Positions 45,549 to 54,711 of a DNA stretch of 64,000 nucleotides are shown piece by piece. Position 1 is the stretch's first letter, and each line of letters starts with the position of its first letter. The stretch comes from Pirellula staleyi DSM 6068 (GTDB taxonomy: Bacteria > Planctomycetota > Planctomycetia > Pirellulales > Pirellulaceae). The stretch lies in assembly GCA_945875845.1 (NCBI GenBank), contig CAMCMB010000025.1, positions 16,241 through 80,240 on the forward strand, written 5' to 3'. The position numbers were made by a program, and so were the translations under genes. The notes beneath the pieces are model-generated. The model was not told the DNA's origin, did not search any database, and worked only from the letters and a program-made list of their open reading frames with translations.

Positions 45549-48500
45549 CTAAGGCAGTTCCTGCTCAGTTTGAGCTGGCTGACTCGGAGCCGGTTGCCCC
45601 TCTTGGCCAAAGAGGAAGGATTGGATTCCTGCCCCGCCAAAGCTGGACGGCATGTTATAGACGTAGATCGCGTCGATCGCTTTAGAAACCCGTTGCTGCG
45701 ATTCCGCAAGGTGAGCTAGCGAATACGGATCGAGGGCATTGCGGCCTTCGAGCGTTGCATCAATCTTTCGCTTTAAATCCCTAAGCTGCATCAACGCCAG
45801 CGAAGTTACCGGTTTCGTCGCTGCGTTCGAATCGTTCGGCATTGCCAAATCGACCAGACGCTCTAGGTGCTCGCGTTGCAAGTTTCTGCGCCATGAACTG
45901 ATGCGTGGTTTGCGCGAAGAAACTTCACCTTCCGGTTTAGCGCTCAACTCCGACCAAACTTCATTGAAGACTTTGTCCATCAGTTCAGGGAGCGTCATTG
46001 CATCTTGATCCTGAGGGACCAATTGCTCGTTATCAAACACACGACGCAATGTTGTTGGATTCATCAGCATAGTTAATGCAGAGGCTTGGTAGCCCAAAAT
46101 TCGATCGTGGATTGGGAACGTGGATTCACTCATCGAACGGACACCCTCGTCCGCCCATTTGTCATTGGTCAAACGCTCCAAAATCTGAGGTGTAATTCCA
46201 AAGGCGTCATCTCGGAACGCAGTCTTGAACACGAAGTCCAAGGCCTTGCGTTGACGATCTGCTGCGACCGGCACGAGCGATTGGCGATTGCCCGGATCAC
46301 CCTTCTTGTCGCGATTGACAAATGCACCGCCTACCCAATTGGCCATCATGCTAACAGCCTTCATCTGCTCGCCGAGCGTTAATTCATAACCACGGCGGGC
46401 CTTGCCCCAACTATCGCCATCCTTGACAAATTTATCCAGTAAACGGGATCGATACAGTTTGACCAGCCTCATTTGATTTTCAGCGTAGTCAAGCGGTTCC
46501 TTGGTGTAGTCATAGCGCCTCGCAAACGGATCTGGACCACCGGTGTCTTCATCCGTCGCGTATTGCAACTCAGGTTCACTGACTCGCTTGAGAATTTCAG
46601 GCAACTTGGCTTCTTCCGGTGTGTAGCCGTATTCGATAGCCCAATAATCGTAAGGGCCGATACCTGTCATCGTGTAATCGCCCTTAACCGCGCCCTCGAG
46701 CTCGTATGGCATATTGATTGGGATGTAATCCATCACCGAGGAAGCGAGTTGCTTCTTGCCCTTCATGTCTGCCGAGTTCATTTCCTTGAGGGAGTACACA
46801 CTCGAAGCCTTGAAGTTGTGACGAAGTCCAAGCGTGTGACCGACCTCATGTGCGACGAGTTCCGCCAAGAGAGGGCCGATGAACGACTCGGGCATCCCGT
46901 CAAGGAAATCTTCCTTTGGCTTCTTCACCTCAGGTTTCTTGTCTTCCGGCTTAGGCTCCTCTTTTTTAGGTTCGTCTTTCTTAGGCTCCTCCTTTTTAGG
47001 CTCCTCCTTTTTAGGCTCGTCTTTCTTAGGCTCGTCTTTCTTGGGCTCGTCCAACAAAGGCAGATTGCCTTCTTCGTCGAACAAACTGAGAGCCAAACGG
47101 GCCATTCCCATGTCCATCTGTTTTCCAACAGCAGCGCTGCAATAACCGTTGACCTGGCTTGTTCTACCAAACAAGCCATCCAAAGGCTGGTCGCCTATCA
47201 GTTTCGAATCTACTTTCGTAAACGGGTCGCCAGCGAAAGGACTCTTGGATTGGTTGGCATAAACACCCTTTAGGTACTCGCGGTTCGAACTGGGTGCCAG
47301 TCGTAGGCGTGGGTCCCAGTTAGGGTGGGATCCAAGCCACGAAAGGGTTTCAGCGCTCATTCCTTCCATGGCCAATTCAGGCATCATGTCGTGATACTGA
47401 AAGTTGAAGTGACGAATCCAGCCATCGGTAAGAACGATATCTGCGTCTAGAATTTCACCCGTGAGCGGATGAACGCGGCTTGGCCCGATAGCTGTTCCAA
47501 CGTCGTTGTTGAGCCAGCGGACGAAGTTGTATTGCACATCTTCTGGATCGAGATCCATAAAGTCGCCCGTTTTGGCGTCTTGATAGTAGACTTGAATCGC
47601 GTCCGAAAAACCGATACTCTCGAAGGCCTTGTTCCAATATTCAAGCCCTTGCTTTACGAAGCGGCGATAGCGAACGGGAGTGGTGTGTTCGATGTAGAAG
47701 CGGATTGGCGTAACCGGAGGACTTAGCTTGAGGCTAGGGTCTCTCTTTTCCAGACGCCAACGGGTTACGTAGCGAACGAGTTTTTTGTCTTCGGCATAGC
47801 TACCAAGATCGCTAAAGTTCGTAACGAAGTAGCCGACACGTTGATCGGCTTTGCGAGGGCGGTAGCCGTTTTCGTCAGGAACTTCGCTAAAGGAGTAGTG
47901 AAGCGTTTGCAGTTTTCCGCCGTTCGAGACCACTTCAAAAGCGATTTCGGTATTTTTGGCGAAGGACTTTGCTTTAACGATTTTCGAGAGTTGAGGGTCC
48001 TGAACACGAACCTTCGGGCCGAAAAACTTCGATGCGTTGCCGACAAAGAGCGCATCTGCGTCAATCACTGGACCCCTTGATGGGCCGATAGCCACAATCG
48101 GTACATCCAGCAAGACAGTGTCGGTAAAGAGACGCTTGACGGACGATTTCGACTCAGGTTCACCGTTGGAACGAATTGCAACGTTTGGCAAAATCAGAGC
48201 CAAACGCTTGTTGTACTGTCTCCAGTAAACGTAATAATCGCCCTCTTGCAAACCAGCGAATTTATCGCCGCTGCTTACGGTCAGAGCGATAAAGTACTTT
48301 TTGGTCGCAAAGTCTTTTGGCAATTCCAAAAGCATCTGGCCGTCTTTTTCACGCGTCCAAACGCCGCACAACGGGATCGCATTTTTCTCAAGGTTCTTTG
48401 ATTCCGTCTTTACGAAACCCTCACTCACTTTTTCAAAAGGAGGGTATTCCGGTGGCGTCGCTTCTTGAGCCGAGACCACCGACCATTGCGAGAAACCCAA

Positions 48501-48557
48501 TCCAACGGCAGCTATCAGCGCCAGGGACTGCGTCCAAGATTGTCGATCCAGTTTCAT
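45549..48557 (-). CDS. Zinc-dependent metalloprotease (DUF5117/DUF4953 type) with Lys/Glu/Pro insert
   Basis: A 1002-residue exported protein with a signal peptide (LALIAAVGLGFSQWSVVSAQ). The N-terminal DUF5117-like region includes FIALTVSSGDKFAGLQEGDY and YFVTNFSDLGSY. The metzincin motif HEVGHTLGLRH near residue 569 binds zinc, with SVMDYIPINM as the Met-turn-like segment. Just before the motif, about 45 residues are built from PKKDE and PKKEE units (46930-47055), an insert absent from a typical member. The tail (IQSFLFGQEGQPAPSQPAQT) is Pro/Gln-rich. It is convergent with the permease gene. It is presumed to digest protein in the periplasm or outside. Confidence 0.92.
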   Translation of the reverse strand: MKLDRQSWTQSLALIAAVGLGFSQWSVVSAQEATPPEYPPFEKVSEGFVKTESKNLEKNAIPLCGVWTREKDGQMLLELPKDFATKKYFIALTVSSGDKFAGLQEGDYYVYWRQYNKRLALILPNVAIRSNGEPESKSSVKRLFTDTVLLDVPIVAIGPSRGPVIDADALFVGNASKFFGPKVRVQDPQLSKIVKAKSFAKNTEIAFEVVSNGGKLQTLHYSFSEVPDENGYRPRKADQRVGYFVTNFSDLGSYAEDKKLVRYVTRWRLEKRDPSLKLSPPVTPIRFYIEHTTPVRYRRFVKQGLEYWNKAFESIGFSDAIQVYYQDAKTGDFMDLDPEDVQYNFVRWLNNDVGTAIGPSRVHPLTGEILDADIVLTDGWIRHFNFQYHDMMPELAMEGMSAETLSWLGSHPNWDPRLRLAPSSNREYLKGVYANQSKSPFAGDPFTKVDSKLIGDQPLDGLFGRTSQVNGYCSAAVGKQMDMGMARLALSLFDEEGNLPLLDEPKKDEPKKDEPKKEEPKKEEPKKDEPKKEEPKPEDKKPEVKKPKEDFLDGMPESFIGPLLAELVAHEVGHTLGLRHNFKASSVYSLKEMNSADMKGKKQLASSVMDYIPINMPYELEGAVKGDYTMTGIGPYDYWAIEYGYTPEEAKLPEILKRVSEPELQYATDEDTGGPDPFARRYDYTKEPLDYAENQMRLVKLYRSRLLDKFVKDGDSWGKARRGYELTLGEQMKAVSMMANWVGGAFVNRDKKGDPGNRQSLVPVAADRQRKALDFVFKTAFRDDAFGITPQILERLTNDKWADEGVRSMSESTFPIHDRILGYQASALTMLMNPTTLRRVFDNEQLVPQDQDAMTLPELMDKVFNEVWSELSAKPEGEVSSRKPRISSWRRNLQREHLERLVDLAMPNDSNAATKPVTSLALMQLRDLKRKIDATLEGRNALDPYSLAHLAESQQRVSKAIDAIYVYNMPSSFGGAGIQSFLFGQEGQPAPSQPAQTEQELP
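46940..47054 (-). repeat. In-frame 15-bp repeats encoding PKKDE/PKKEE units
   Basis: Seven or so near-identical 15-bp units (minus-strand GAGCCTAAGAAAGAC and GAGCCTAAAAAGGAG variants) encode a Lys/Glu/Pro-rich linker. The units differ mainly at the Asp/Glu codon, which points to recent expansion by slippage or unequal crossing-over. Confidence 0.93.
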
Positions 48558-49005
48558 TCGATTCTTTCAGTAAAGTTGCCAAACGTTACGTTATTTTACC
48601 CATTGCCAAACAGTTTGGTCCGATAGCGAAAACGCTACTTGGGCATTCTGGTTTCCCGAAACAAGTGCACCGACAACCGGTCCAATTGAGCGGAGGGTGG
48701 GGTTTGGGAAGCCTACGTCACCTTCTATACCAGGAGGAGGCGTGTTAAAGCGTAGTTAGGAAATTACACTTCAAACATCCTTATAGATTATAGGATTGAG
48801 ACAACCGTTACAAACGTTAATACCCAACTAGGTCATTATTAGCGGACGCTGCGGCTCGGTCTAGGGATTAGAAACATGGCAGAGAAAATTAGTTCCGTTT
48901 GGGGGAAAGGATTCCAGATCAGTTCATGAGAATCTGGGTCACTTAAGCTCGCCAACATCGCCACATTTCGAGACGAGGCTGTGAATTTAGTGAATGGCTG
49001 GGAAA
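48558..49005. other. Intergenic region with no gene seen
   Basis: Upstream region of the zinc metalloprotease gene. No credible ORF was found; short open frames here are antisense to, or extend out of, neighbouring genes. Its right end is shared with the sequence at 50870-50904 (GTGAATTT...GGCTGGGAAAG), marking the start of the repeated block described below. Confidence 0.6.
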
Positions 49006-49087
49006 GTAGCAGGCACACTCCGTGTGCCGTAGCCTCAAAAACCAAAGGTTTTTGCATTGCGGACGGCATATGGAATGTGCCTGCTAC
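49006..49087. repeat. Repeat family B, 82-bp copy 1
   Basis: GTAGCAGGCACACTCCGTGTGCCGT (49006 on) pairs with ACGGCATATGGAATGTGCCT followed by GCTAC (to 49087). The loop holds a second hairpin (CAAAAACC/GGTTTTTG). The flanks GGGAAA and AATTCACAGCCTATCCGCG are also shared with the copy at 50905. Confidence 0.92.
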
Positions 49088-49169
49088 GAAAAATTCACAG
49101 CCTATCCGCGAAAGGACGCGGCATTAACGCTACTTTTGCGGATCGGCTTTAAAAAAATAGAGAGACCAC

Positions 49170-49390
49170 TTTTGGCGGCAGTTTGGTAACCCGACGCGTA
49201 ACGGCTTGTTGCTTTAATGGTACGACGGACTTCCAAGTCCGTCGAATACTCCATTGACGGACTTGGAAGTCCGTCATACCTCCCTTACCCAATGACGACT
49301 TCACTAAATCAACAAGCCGGTGAGCGAGGGATTGCAGTCGGCAGTTCGCTTACGGGCACGGGTTTCCATAAACTATCCAACGGAGAACGC
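49170..49390. repeat. Palindromic element family A, full 221-bp copy 2 (reverse orientation)
   Basis: Exact length match to the copies at 43791 and 51017, but inverted: it begins TTTTGGCGGC and ends GGAGAACGC. The outer TIR-like arms are 49184-49368 and the core 49219-49280. The core right arm has the variant GTCATACC. Confidence 0.92.
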
Positions 49391-49473
49391 ACTTTTTGCG
49401 GAGCAAAAGGCGACTATGTTTTGCCCTGCGCGAACCAATTCACCGCCTTGACGAAAAGCCCGCCACCGCAGCA

Positions 49474-50772
49474 CTATTCTGGGGAAATAGTGACGGAAAC
49501 CGTCCCGCTATTGTCGTACAAGCCGCTTGACGACTCGTTGATCTTCAAGAAAAGAGTTCCCGCCACGGCGGGGGACAGGGTTCCGGACCGGCCGATTGGA
49601 TGGGTTTCCCAACGTCTTGTTTCCTCGGGATCGTCTGTCGGTACGACGCTCGCCAAAACACAACCGAGCGGATTACCCCGGTAGTATTCGATGGTGACTC
49701 CCTGTGGCTCGGAGTTCCAATCCTCTCCTTGGGCTCCCTCTGCGAGACGAATTCGGAATCGCCCGTCGCACTGGAACTGAATAGGCCTGCCTTTTTCAAC
49801 CCGAATTCCTGCGGATTGCCAGCCGCGTTCCGTTGCCAACGAGAATTTCTGAGAAATCTCCAGCTTCTTGGCCGGCCTGTCCCCACTGAACACCAACGAC
49901 CGACTCAGATCGTAGCCGAAATCGAGATCCGAGAGGAAGCCATCCCAATCTATTTGTGCCTCGTTCCAAGACTCGCCTACCCTTGCTTTGAACTTCCGCG
50001 AAAGCGCAAGCGAGTAGTCGAGTTTCCCTGCGGAGACCTCTCGGAGCATCGGACCAAATTTCGGATGGTTTGTAAAAAACACACAAGCCGCCCAGCTCCA
50101 AGCGTAGCGCATGGTTTGGTCTTGAACGGTTTCGTAACCCAATATTTGCGTCAGCGTCGGAGCGGTAGATTGTTTCAACGATTCATCGATCAATCTCAAA
50201 CGGCCCCAATACGACACCTCTGCTGGCGACGAGGGAATGATTCCCAGTTGTAATTTACCAGCCGACAGCAAATGCGTTGCTTGCATGTCCGCCATCCCCT
50301 CCATAAACCAAGCGGATCCACCGCCTCCATATAAATGCCACATGATCCAATGCGTCGCTTCATGCAGGAAGAGGTGCCGCCTATAGTAGGTCGATGGTTG
50401 CTCTCGCACATAGAGTCGATTACCAGATTGGAAACCCTCTTTAAAAGCTGGTACGCCCGTCATCAACCCATTGCGCTGAAACTTGGAGTCGTCCACCATC
50501 ACGTACACAGTCGCTTTCAGTCCCTTGGTAGCATTCGCGTCGACGCGAAAGTAGTCTTGCCATTGAACCAAACTCTGTTCAAGAAGTCCCGACCAACTTC
50601 GCAGCTCGTCGTCGATGGGGATATCCGATATCACGTCCAAACGAGGCGACTTAAGTTCGTAGAGTCCAGTTGCCTCGTTGCGCAGTTCCTGGCACGAGGC
50701 ATAGGGAACGAAGGCATCGACTGGCGACAAAAAGAAAATCAAGAGACAAGATAAGTATGCGTATCGTTCCAT
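49474..50772 (-). CDS. Exported gluzincin-type metalloprotease with C-terminal beta-sandwich
   Basis: A 432-residue protein with a signal peptide. The zinc motif is HEATH at residues 137-141 with Glu158 (WFMEGMADM) 17 residues later, the spacing of gluzincins and peptidase-MA-like proteins. The preceding strand (NRLYVREQPSTYYRRHLF) and the helix after it fit. The last 130 residues (AGIRVEKGRPIQFQCDGRFR, then GTLFLKINESSSGLYDNSGT) look like a PA-IL-type lectin sandwich, so the enzyme may bind sugars or cell-wall material. It is bracketed on both sides by composite repeats of families A and B. Substrate unknown. Confidence 0.85.
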   Translation of the reverse strand: MERYAYLSCLLIFFLSPVDAFVPYASCQELRNEATGLYELKSPRLDVISDIPIDDELRSWSGLLEQSLVQWQDYFRVDANATKGLKATVYVMVDDSKFQRNGLMTGVPAFKEGFQSGNRLYVREQPSTYYRRHLFLHEATHWIMWHLYGGGGSAWFMEGMADMQATHLLSAGKLQLGIIPSSPAEVSYWGRLRLIDESLKQSTAPTLTQILGYETVQDQTMRYAWSWAACVFFTNHPKFGPMLREVSAGKLDYSLALSRKFKARVGESWNEAQIDWDGFLSDLDFGYDLSRSLVFSGDRPAKKLEISQKFSLATERGWQSAGIRVEKGRPIQFQCDGRFRIRLAEGAQGEDWNSEPQGVTIEYYRGNPLGCVLASVVPTDDPEETRRWETHPIGRSGTLSPAVAGTLFLKINESSSGLYDNSGTVSVTISPE

Positions 50773-50904
50773 CGGACTATTGTTTTGCTGTTTTGCGATC
50801 GTGGTGAATCAAATCAAGCCAAGAGACAATGGACACCCGTTAGTTTAAGCTCTAGAGTCACCTTTCGCTCCCTCGGGCAATGAATTTTTTGAATCGCTGG
50901 GAAA

Positions 50905-50986
50905 GTAGCAGGCACACTCCGTGTGCCGTAGCCTCAAAAACCAAAGGTTTTTGCATTGCGGACGGCACATGGAATGTGCCTGCTAC
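50905..50986. repeat. Repeat family B, 82-bp copy 2
   Basis: Same length and almost the same sequence as 49006-49087 (one change, CACATGG for CATATGG). It starts 133 bp upstream of the metalloprotease gene's start codon, on the other side of the gene from copy 1. Confidence 0.92.
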
Positions 50987-51016
50987 GATAAATTCACTGC
51001 CTATCCGCGAAAGGTC

Positions 51017-51237
51017 GCGTTCTCCGTCAGATAGGCTATGGTAACCCGTGCCCGTAAACGAGGGGCCGCTTGCAATCCCTTGCTCACGGGCTTGTTGCTT
51101 TAATGAAGTCGTTATTGAAAAAGGGCAGTACGACGGACTTCCAAGTCCGTCAATGGGGAATTCGACGGACTTGGAAGTCCGTCGTACCATTAAATCAACA
51201 AGCCGTCACGCGTCGGGTTACCAATTCCCAGCCTATG
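51017..51237. repeat. Palindromic element family A, full 221-bp copy 3
   Basis: Same orientation as copy 1: outer arms 51039-51223, core 51127-51188. The left end GCGTTCTCCGTCAGATAGGC matches copy 1 closely. The right arm ends in ACGCGTCGGGTTACCA. It lies 31 bp after repeat family B copy 2. Confidence 0.92.
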
Positions 51238-51248
51238 CGAAAACGCGC

Positions 51249-51275
51249 AGCGGAACAGCGCAAGCTGTCCGGTGA
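51249..51275. repeat. Repeat family C, single copy
   Basis: AGCGGAACAGCGCAAGCTGT followed by CCGGTGA, immediately next to the stop codon of the DUF1570 gene (51277). It could act as a stem at the 3' end of that transcript. Confidence 0.85.
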
Positions 51276-51276
51276 A

Positions 51277-52737
51277 TTATCGGCTTGCATCCTGAATTCG
51301 CTCTTCGTCGGTCTTGAGCTTTTTCATGAACGCATTGAATTCGTGTTCTAACGATCGGAGGTCACCGAAGATTTCCACGAAGGCAGAAACTCTTGCTCGC
51401 GGCGAGGCATCATTGGCCAAATGCGAACATTTTTTGTAATACTCAATCAGATTGGCAAAGCGAGTCTCCATCAAGAAATAGGTTAGCGCCCACGCTTGCC
51501 CATAGGCTTCGACCGCTTGATTTTGGCTTCGGGCTGAATAGAACAAGCCGTCCGAAACCACGAGCTCTAGCGGCGAACGAGATGGATCCCGCGCAATCTT
51601 GCGATAGTCGGACAACCGCGTTTGATTTACCGAGCCGATACCGCCCCAAACAGCCCCGGACGGAGTTTCGAAATAACTTGCAAGTCCTTCGTGTGCCCAC
51701 CTCGAACCGACCTTACCCAGCGGCATAAGTCCGGTATTTCCCGCCAACTGATGCGTTGCTTCGTGCGAAACCACTTCGATGTCTGCTTCTTCTTTGGCCG
51801 CTTTGATGAGCAGATCAAAGGCGTTGGAAAGGTGGGCCATCTCTTGCGAAATAGCTGTTCCACGGGACATCGCTTTCTTCTTCTTAAGATCTTCGGCTAG
51901 TTCGCTCATCCGCTTCATCGATTTCGTGGACCCTTGATCATAGAAAACACTGATGTTGTCCTTTGGGGACCAAAACCCGGCAGCCAATGCGAGTTCTGGA
52001 TCGAGAATCGTCGAATACCTTAGAAAGTTACTTTCCTCGGCAAAGAGCAGCACCTTCATGTGCTCGGTGGGTGTTTCCAGCACGACGCCATTGATCGCGA
52101 ATTTCAGGAAAAAGCATTCGTAGATAGTTTCTAACAATTGCAGTCGAGTCTCGGCTCGAGTTTGCTTTCTGCGGCCAACTCGCGTGTCGGCGGTGTCATG
52201 GAACAGGACGTAATGAGCGCTGACGGCCACCTTCATCTTGTTAAGCTTCGTAGACTCACGCAATTGGCGTTCTGTGGTAGCGGAATCCCCCAAAGGTTTC
52301 TTGATACGCTTTCTCGCTTCGATCAAACGCACAAGCGTCTCGTTTTCGGGTTCGATCTTATACGCATCGCTGCAACAATCGTAAAAGTCCTTTAGCAGCC
52401 CTTGTCGGAGCGCTTCTCGGGCTGCTTCAATGTAATCTTCGCTTTTTTTCGATTTCGCCGCATTGAGACGGAGCTTCTTAAAATCTTCGAGACGGCCAGG
52501 TGCGTTGATAACAACCGCATCCTCTGTGTTTAAGACGATCGCACCGAGGGAGGGATGCGTGTACTCAACCATTCCAGCCGCAATGATTTTGGTTTTGCCC
52601 TCGAATATGGTCTTTAAGTTGGTGCCGGGCAAACGGTAGATAACAAAATCTCCACCGGACTTTTCCGCGAAAAAGCCAGCGGAAAGACAGATCCAAAAGA
52701 TGGTAAACGCGAATTGGCGAACGTGTTTGTCGAGCAT
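51277..52737 (-). CDS. DUF1570 peptidase-MA-like exported protein
   Basis: A 486-residue protein with an N-terminal signal segment (FAFTIFWICLSAGFFA). The C-terminal DUF1570 domain has the zinc motif in VVSHEATHQLAGNTGL (near residue 323) and the downstream Glu in WAHEGLASYFE. The middle part holds the typical long helical region (LLIKAAKEEADIE) before the motif. The N-terminal 130 residues include a beta-rich start and EAAREALRQGLLKDFYDCCSD. It is the third exported HExxH protein in a row (after 45549 and 49474) and the largest DUF1570 block is intact, so it is probably an active periplasmic peptidase. Confidence 0.9.
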   Translation of the reverse strand: MLDKHVRQFAFTIFWICLSAGFFAEKSGGDFVIYRLPGTNLKTIFEGKTKIIAAGMVEYTHPSLGAIVLNTEDAVVINAPGRLEDFKKLRLNAAKSKKSEDYIEAAREALRQGLLKDFYDCCSDAYKIEPENETLVRLIEARKRIKKPLGDSATTERQLRESTKLNKMKVAVSAHYVLFHDTADTRVGRRKQTRAETRLQLLETIYECFFLKFAINGVVLETPTEHMKVLLFAEESNFLRYSTILDPELALAAGFWSPKDNISVFYDQGSTKSMKRMSELAEDLKKKKAMSRGTAISQEMAHLSNAFDLLIKAAKEEADIEVVSHEATHQLAGNTGLMPLGKVGSRWAHEGLASYFETPSGAVWGGIGSVNQTRLSDYRKIARDPSRSPLELVVSDGLFYSARSQNQAVEAYGQAWALTYFLMETRFANLIEYYKKCSHLANDASPRARVSAFVEIFGDLRSLEHEFNAFMKKLKTDEERIQDASR

Positions 52738-52809
52738 GGTTCATCCAAGTTGAGCAGAAAAGGTTTTCACTCTAGCGCTCTCTGACAGCGAAGAATTGGG
52801 GCTGGATAC

Positions 52810-52943
52810 CAATGGGAGGAGGAGGCTACCCCTTTCAATATCTTTGTAATTTCGAATGGATTGAAATCAACGGGAGAGCGAGGCTCCTGCCGAGCTAGGG
52901 ACACCATGGTTCGGCAGGAGCCTCACCCGCCTTACCCTCCCGA
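52810..52943. repeat. Repeat family D, copy 2
   Basis: Colinear with 34453-34576: CAATGGGAGG, a CATCTTTG-like stretch (ATATCTTTG), GAGGCTCCTGCCGAGCT and TGGTTCGGCAGGAGCCTCAC in the same order and orientation. A short duplication (CCCGCCTTACCCTCCC) lies at its right end. The sequence on to 53046 holds no gene. Confidence 0.85.
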
Positions 52944-53046
52944 GCGGCCCTCGCTCAACCCCGATACCTGAAGGCTTCGTGGAATACGAGTGTAACTTAA
53001 AAAAATCCCAAACTCAAACGAGTCGAATATTGGCCCATTTAAGCGG

Positions 53047-53076
53047 TTGCGGTAGAAGCATTGGAGAAGCTATACT
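53047..53076 (+). promoter_or_regulatory. Candidate sigma-70 promoter of rho
   Basis: TTGCGG (53047-53052) and TATACT (53071-53076) are separated by 18 bp. Transcription would start near 53083, leaving a leader of about 130 nt before rho, which is compatible with Rho autoregulation. The match is by eye and unproven. Confidence 0.45.
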
Positions 53077-53212
53077 CTCAGTAATGGCTTATTTGTGAAA
53101 TCCACAATATTAGACAGACTCTTCCGACCCTCCCCCCCATTTTCGTCTTGTCCTCCATTGGTTTGGTCCGACCGGTCCATCGATTCGACCGCCTCGACGC
53201 CGCTCAATCGCG

Positions 53213-54664
53213 ATGGGTCCGACGAAGCTTTTCTGCGCGTTACGAACTATGACCGGCCATGAAGATGACGCAAACCACTCCTTGAGTGACACGCGATCAA
53301 GACCAAACCATCGGAAAGACGAAGCGATTTCGCTGTCCGAAGAGTTGTTCAAAGATCAGCGGAACTTAGGTGCAACACCGATACCTCTCGAACGGAAGTC
53401 CACGCTTGATTTTTCGACTTTGCAACAAATGCAGACCGAAGAGCTGATTGGGATCGCAAACCTAGAAAAAATTGCGAACGCGAATCGACTAGACCGGCAA
53501 GAATTGATCTTTCAAGTTCTTAAAGCTCGCATGCTTTCCTCCGGGATTCTCTACGGCGAAGGAACACTAGAGATCTTGGCTGACGGTTTCGGTTTCCTCA
53601 GGTCATCGAGTCACCACTATGTTTCCTGTCCAGATGACATCTACATTTCGCCATCGCAGATCCGACGCTTTGGCTTAACAACCGGCATGACGATATCCGG
53701 CCAGATCCGACCGCCGAAAGAAAATGAACGCTACTTTGCATTGCTTCGGGTAGAGGCGATCAATCACCGAAATCCGAACGATGTGCGTTCGCGAAAGCCA
53801 TTTGATACACTCACACCGCTTCATCCAACGGATCGCATCGTTTTGGAAACAGCACCGGAGATTGTCGAAACGCGCGTTGTGGACTTGATCGCACCGCTTG
53901 GGTTCGGTCAGCGCGGACTAATCGTTTCGCCTCCGCGCGCTGGCAAAACGATTCTGTTGCAGAAAATGGCCAAAGCCGTACTGCATAATTACCCCAGCGC
54001 CTACGTGATTATGTTGCTGATCGATGAACGCCCCGAGGAAGTCACCGATATGCAACGCGAAGTGCGCGGACCCAAATGCGAGGTCGTCAGCAGTACCTTC
54101 GATGAGCCTGCGTCGCGACATATTCAAGTTAGCCAAATGGTTCTTGAAAAAGCCAAACGACTGGTCGAAGACGGTGTCGACGTCGTTGTCTTTCTCGATT
54201 CCATCACGCGACTCGCGCGAGCTTGGAACGGAGAATGCATCCAGTCCGGCAAACTGCTTACCGGAGGACTCGACGCCAATGCGATGCAAAAACCAAAGTC
54301 GTTTTTTGGTGCAGCGAGAAAACTCGAAGAAGGGGGGTCGCTCACCATCATTGCGACTGCCCTCGTCGGAACCGGAAGCAAGATGGACGACGTGATTTTC
54401 GAGGAGTTCAAAGGTACGGGCAATTTAGAAATCGTGTTGGACCGATCCATGGTCGATCGACGAATTTGGCCCGCAATTGACATCAATCTTTCAGGCACAC
54501 GCCGAGAAGAATCTCTCCTGGACCCCAGCGAATACAAACGAATCACGACCTTACGCAAATCGCTGGCAGGCACCAATTCGCCCGATGCGATGGAATCGTT
54601 GGTCATGAAACTGACAAAGACGAAGTCCAACGCTGAGTTCCTGCTGGGAATTCGGCCCAACTAG
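53213..54664 (+). CDS. rho: Transcription termination factor Rho
   Basis: A 483-residue hexameric RNA helicase that ends transcription at C-rich, untranslated RNA. It has the primary RNA-binding domain ([33 protein letters not shown]), Walker A SPPRAGKT near residue 240, Walker [17 protein letters not shown], and the R-loop region [20 protein letters not shown]. The N-terminal extension is short and charged. Start at 53213, or possibly the ATG at 53249 ([11 protein letters not shown]). ribH follows 47 bp downstream. Confidence 0.97.
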   Translation: MGPTKLFCALRTMTGHEDDANHSLSDTRSRPNHRKDEAISLSEELFKDQRNLGATPIPLERKSTLDFSTLQQMQTEELIGIANLEKIANANRLDRQELIFQVLKARMLSSGILYGEGTLEILADGFGFLRSSSHHYVSCPDDIYISPSQIRRFGLTTGMTISGQIRPPKENERYFALLRVEAINHRNPNDVRSRKPFDTLTPLHPTDRIVLETAPEIVETRVVDLIAPLGFGQRGLIVSPPRAGKTILLQKMAKAVLHNYPSAYVIMLLIDERPEEVTDMQREVRGPKCEVVSSTFDEPASRHIQVSQMVLEKAKRLVEDGVDVVVFLDSITRLARAWNGECIQSGKLLTGGLDANAMQKPKSFFGAARKLEEGGSLTIIATALVGTGSKMDDVIFEEFKGTGNLEIVLDRSMVDRRIWPAIDINLSGTRREESLLDPSEYKRITTLRKSLAGTNSPDAMESLVMKLTKTKSNAEFLLGIRPN

Positions 54665-54711
54665 CGAATAGCTTTCCCCGGACCATTTTTCTCTCGACCA
54701 TTCGATCCACC

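Noticed and set aside
48317..48748. 143-codon plus-strand frame over the start of the zinc metalloprotease gene
   Set aside because: It is antisense to a well-supported gene and its amino-acid pattern is that of an antisense shadow.
43791..51237. CRISPR array as an explanation for the repeated palindromes
   Set aside because: Copies are kilobases apart, differ in orientation, have no regular spacers, and no cas gene is present.
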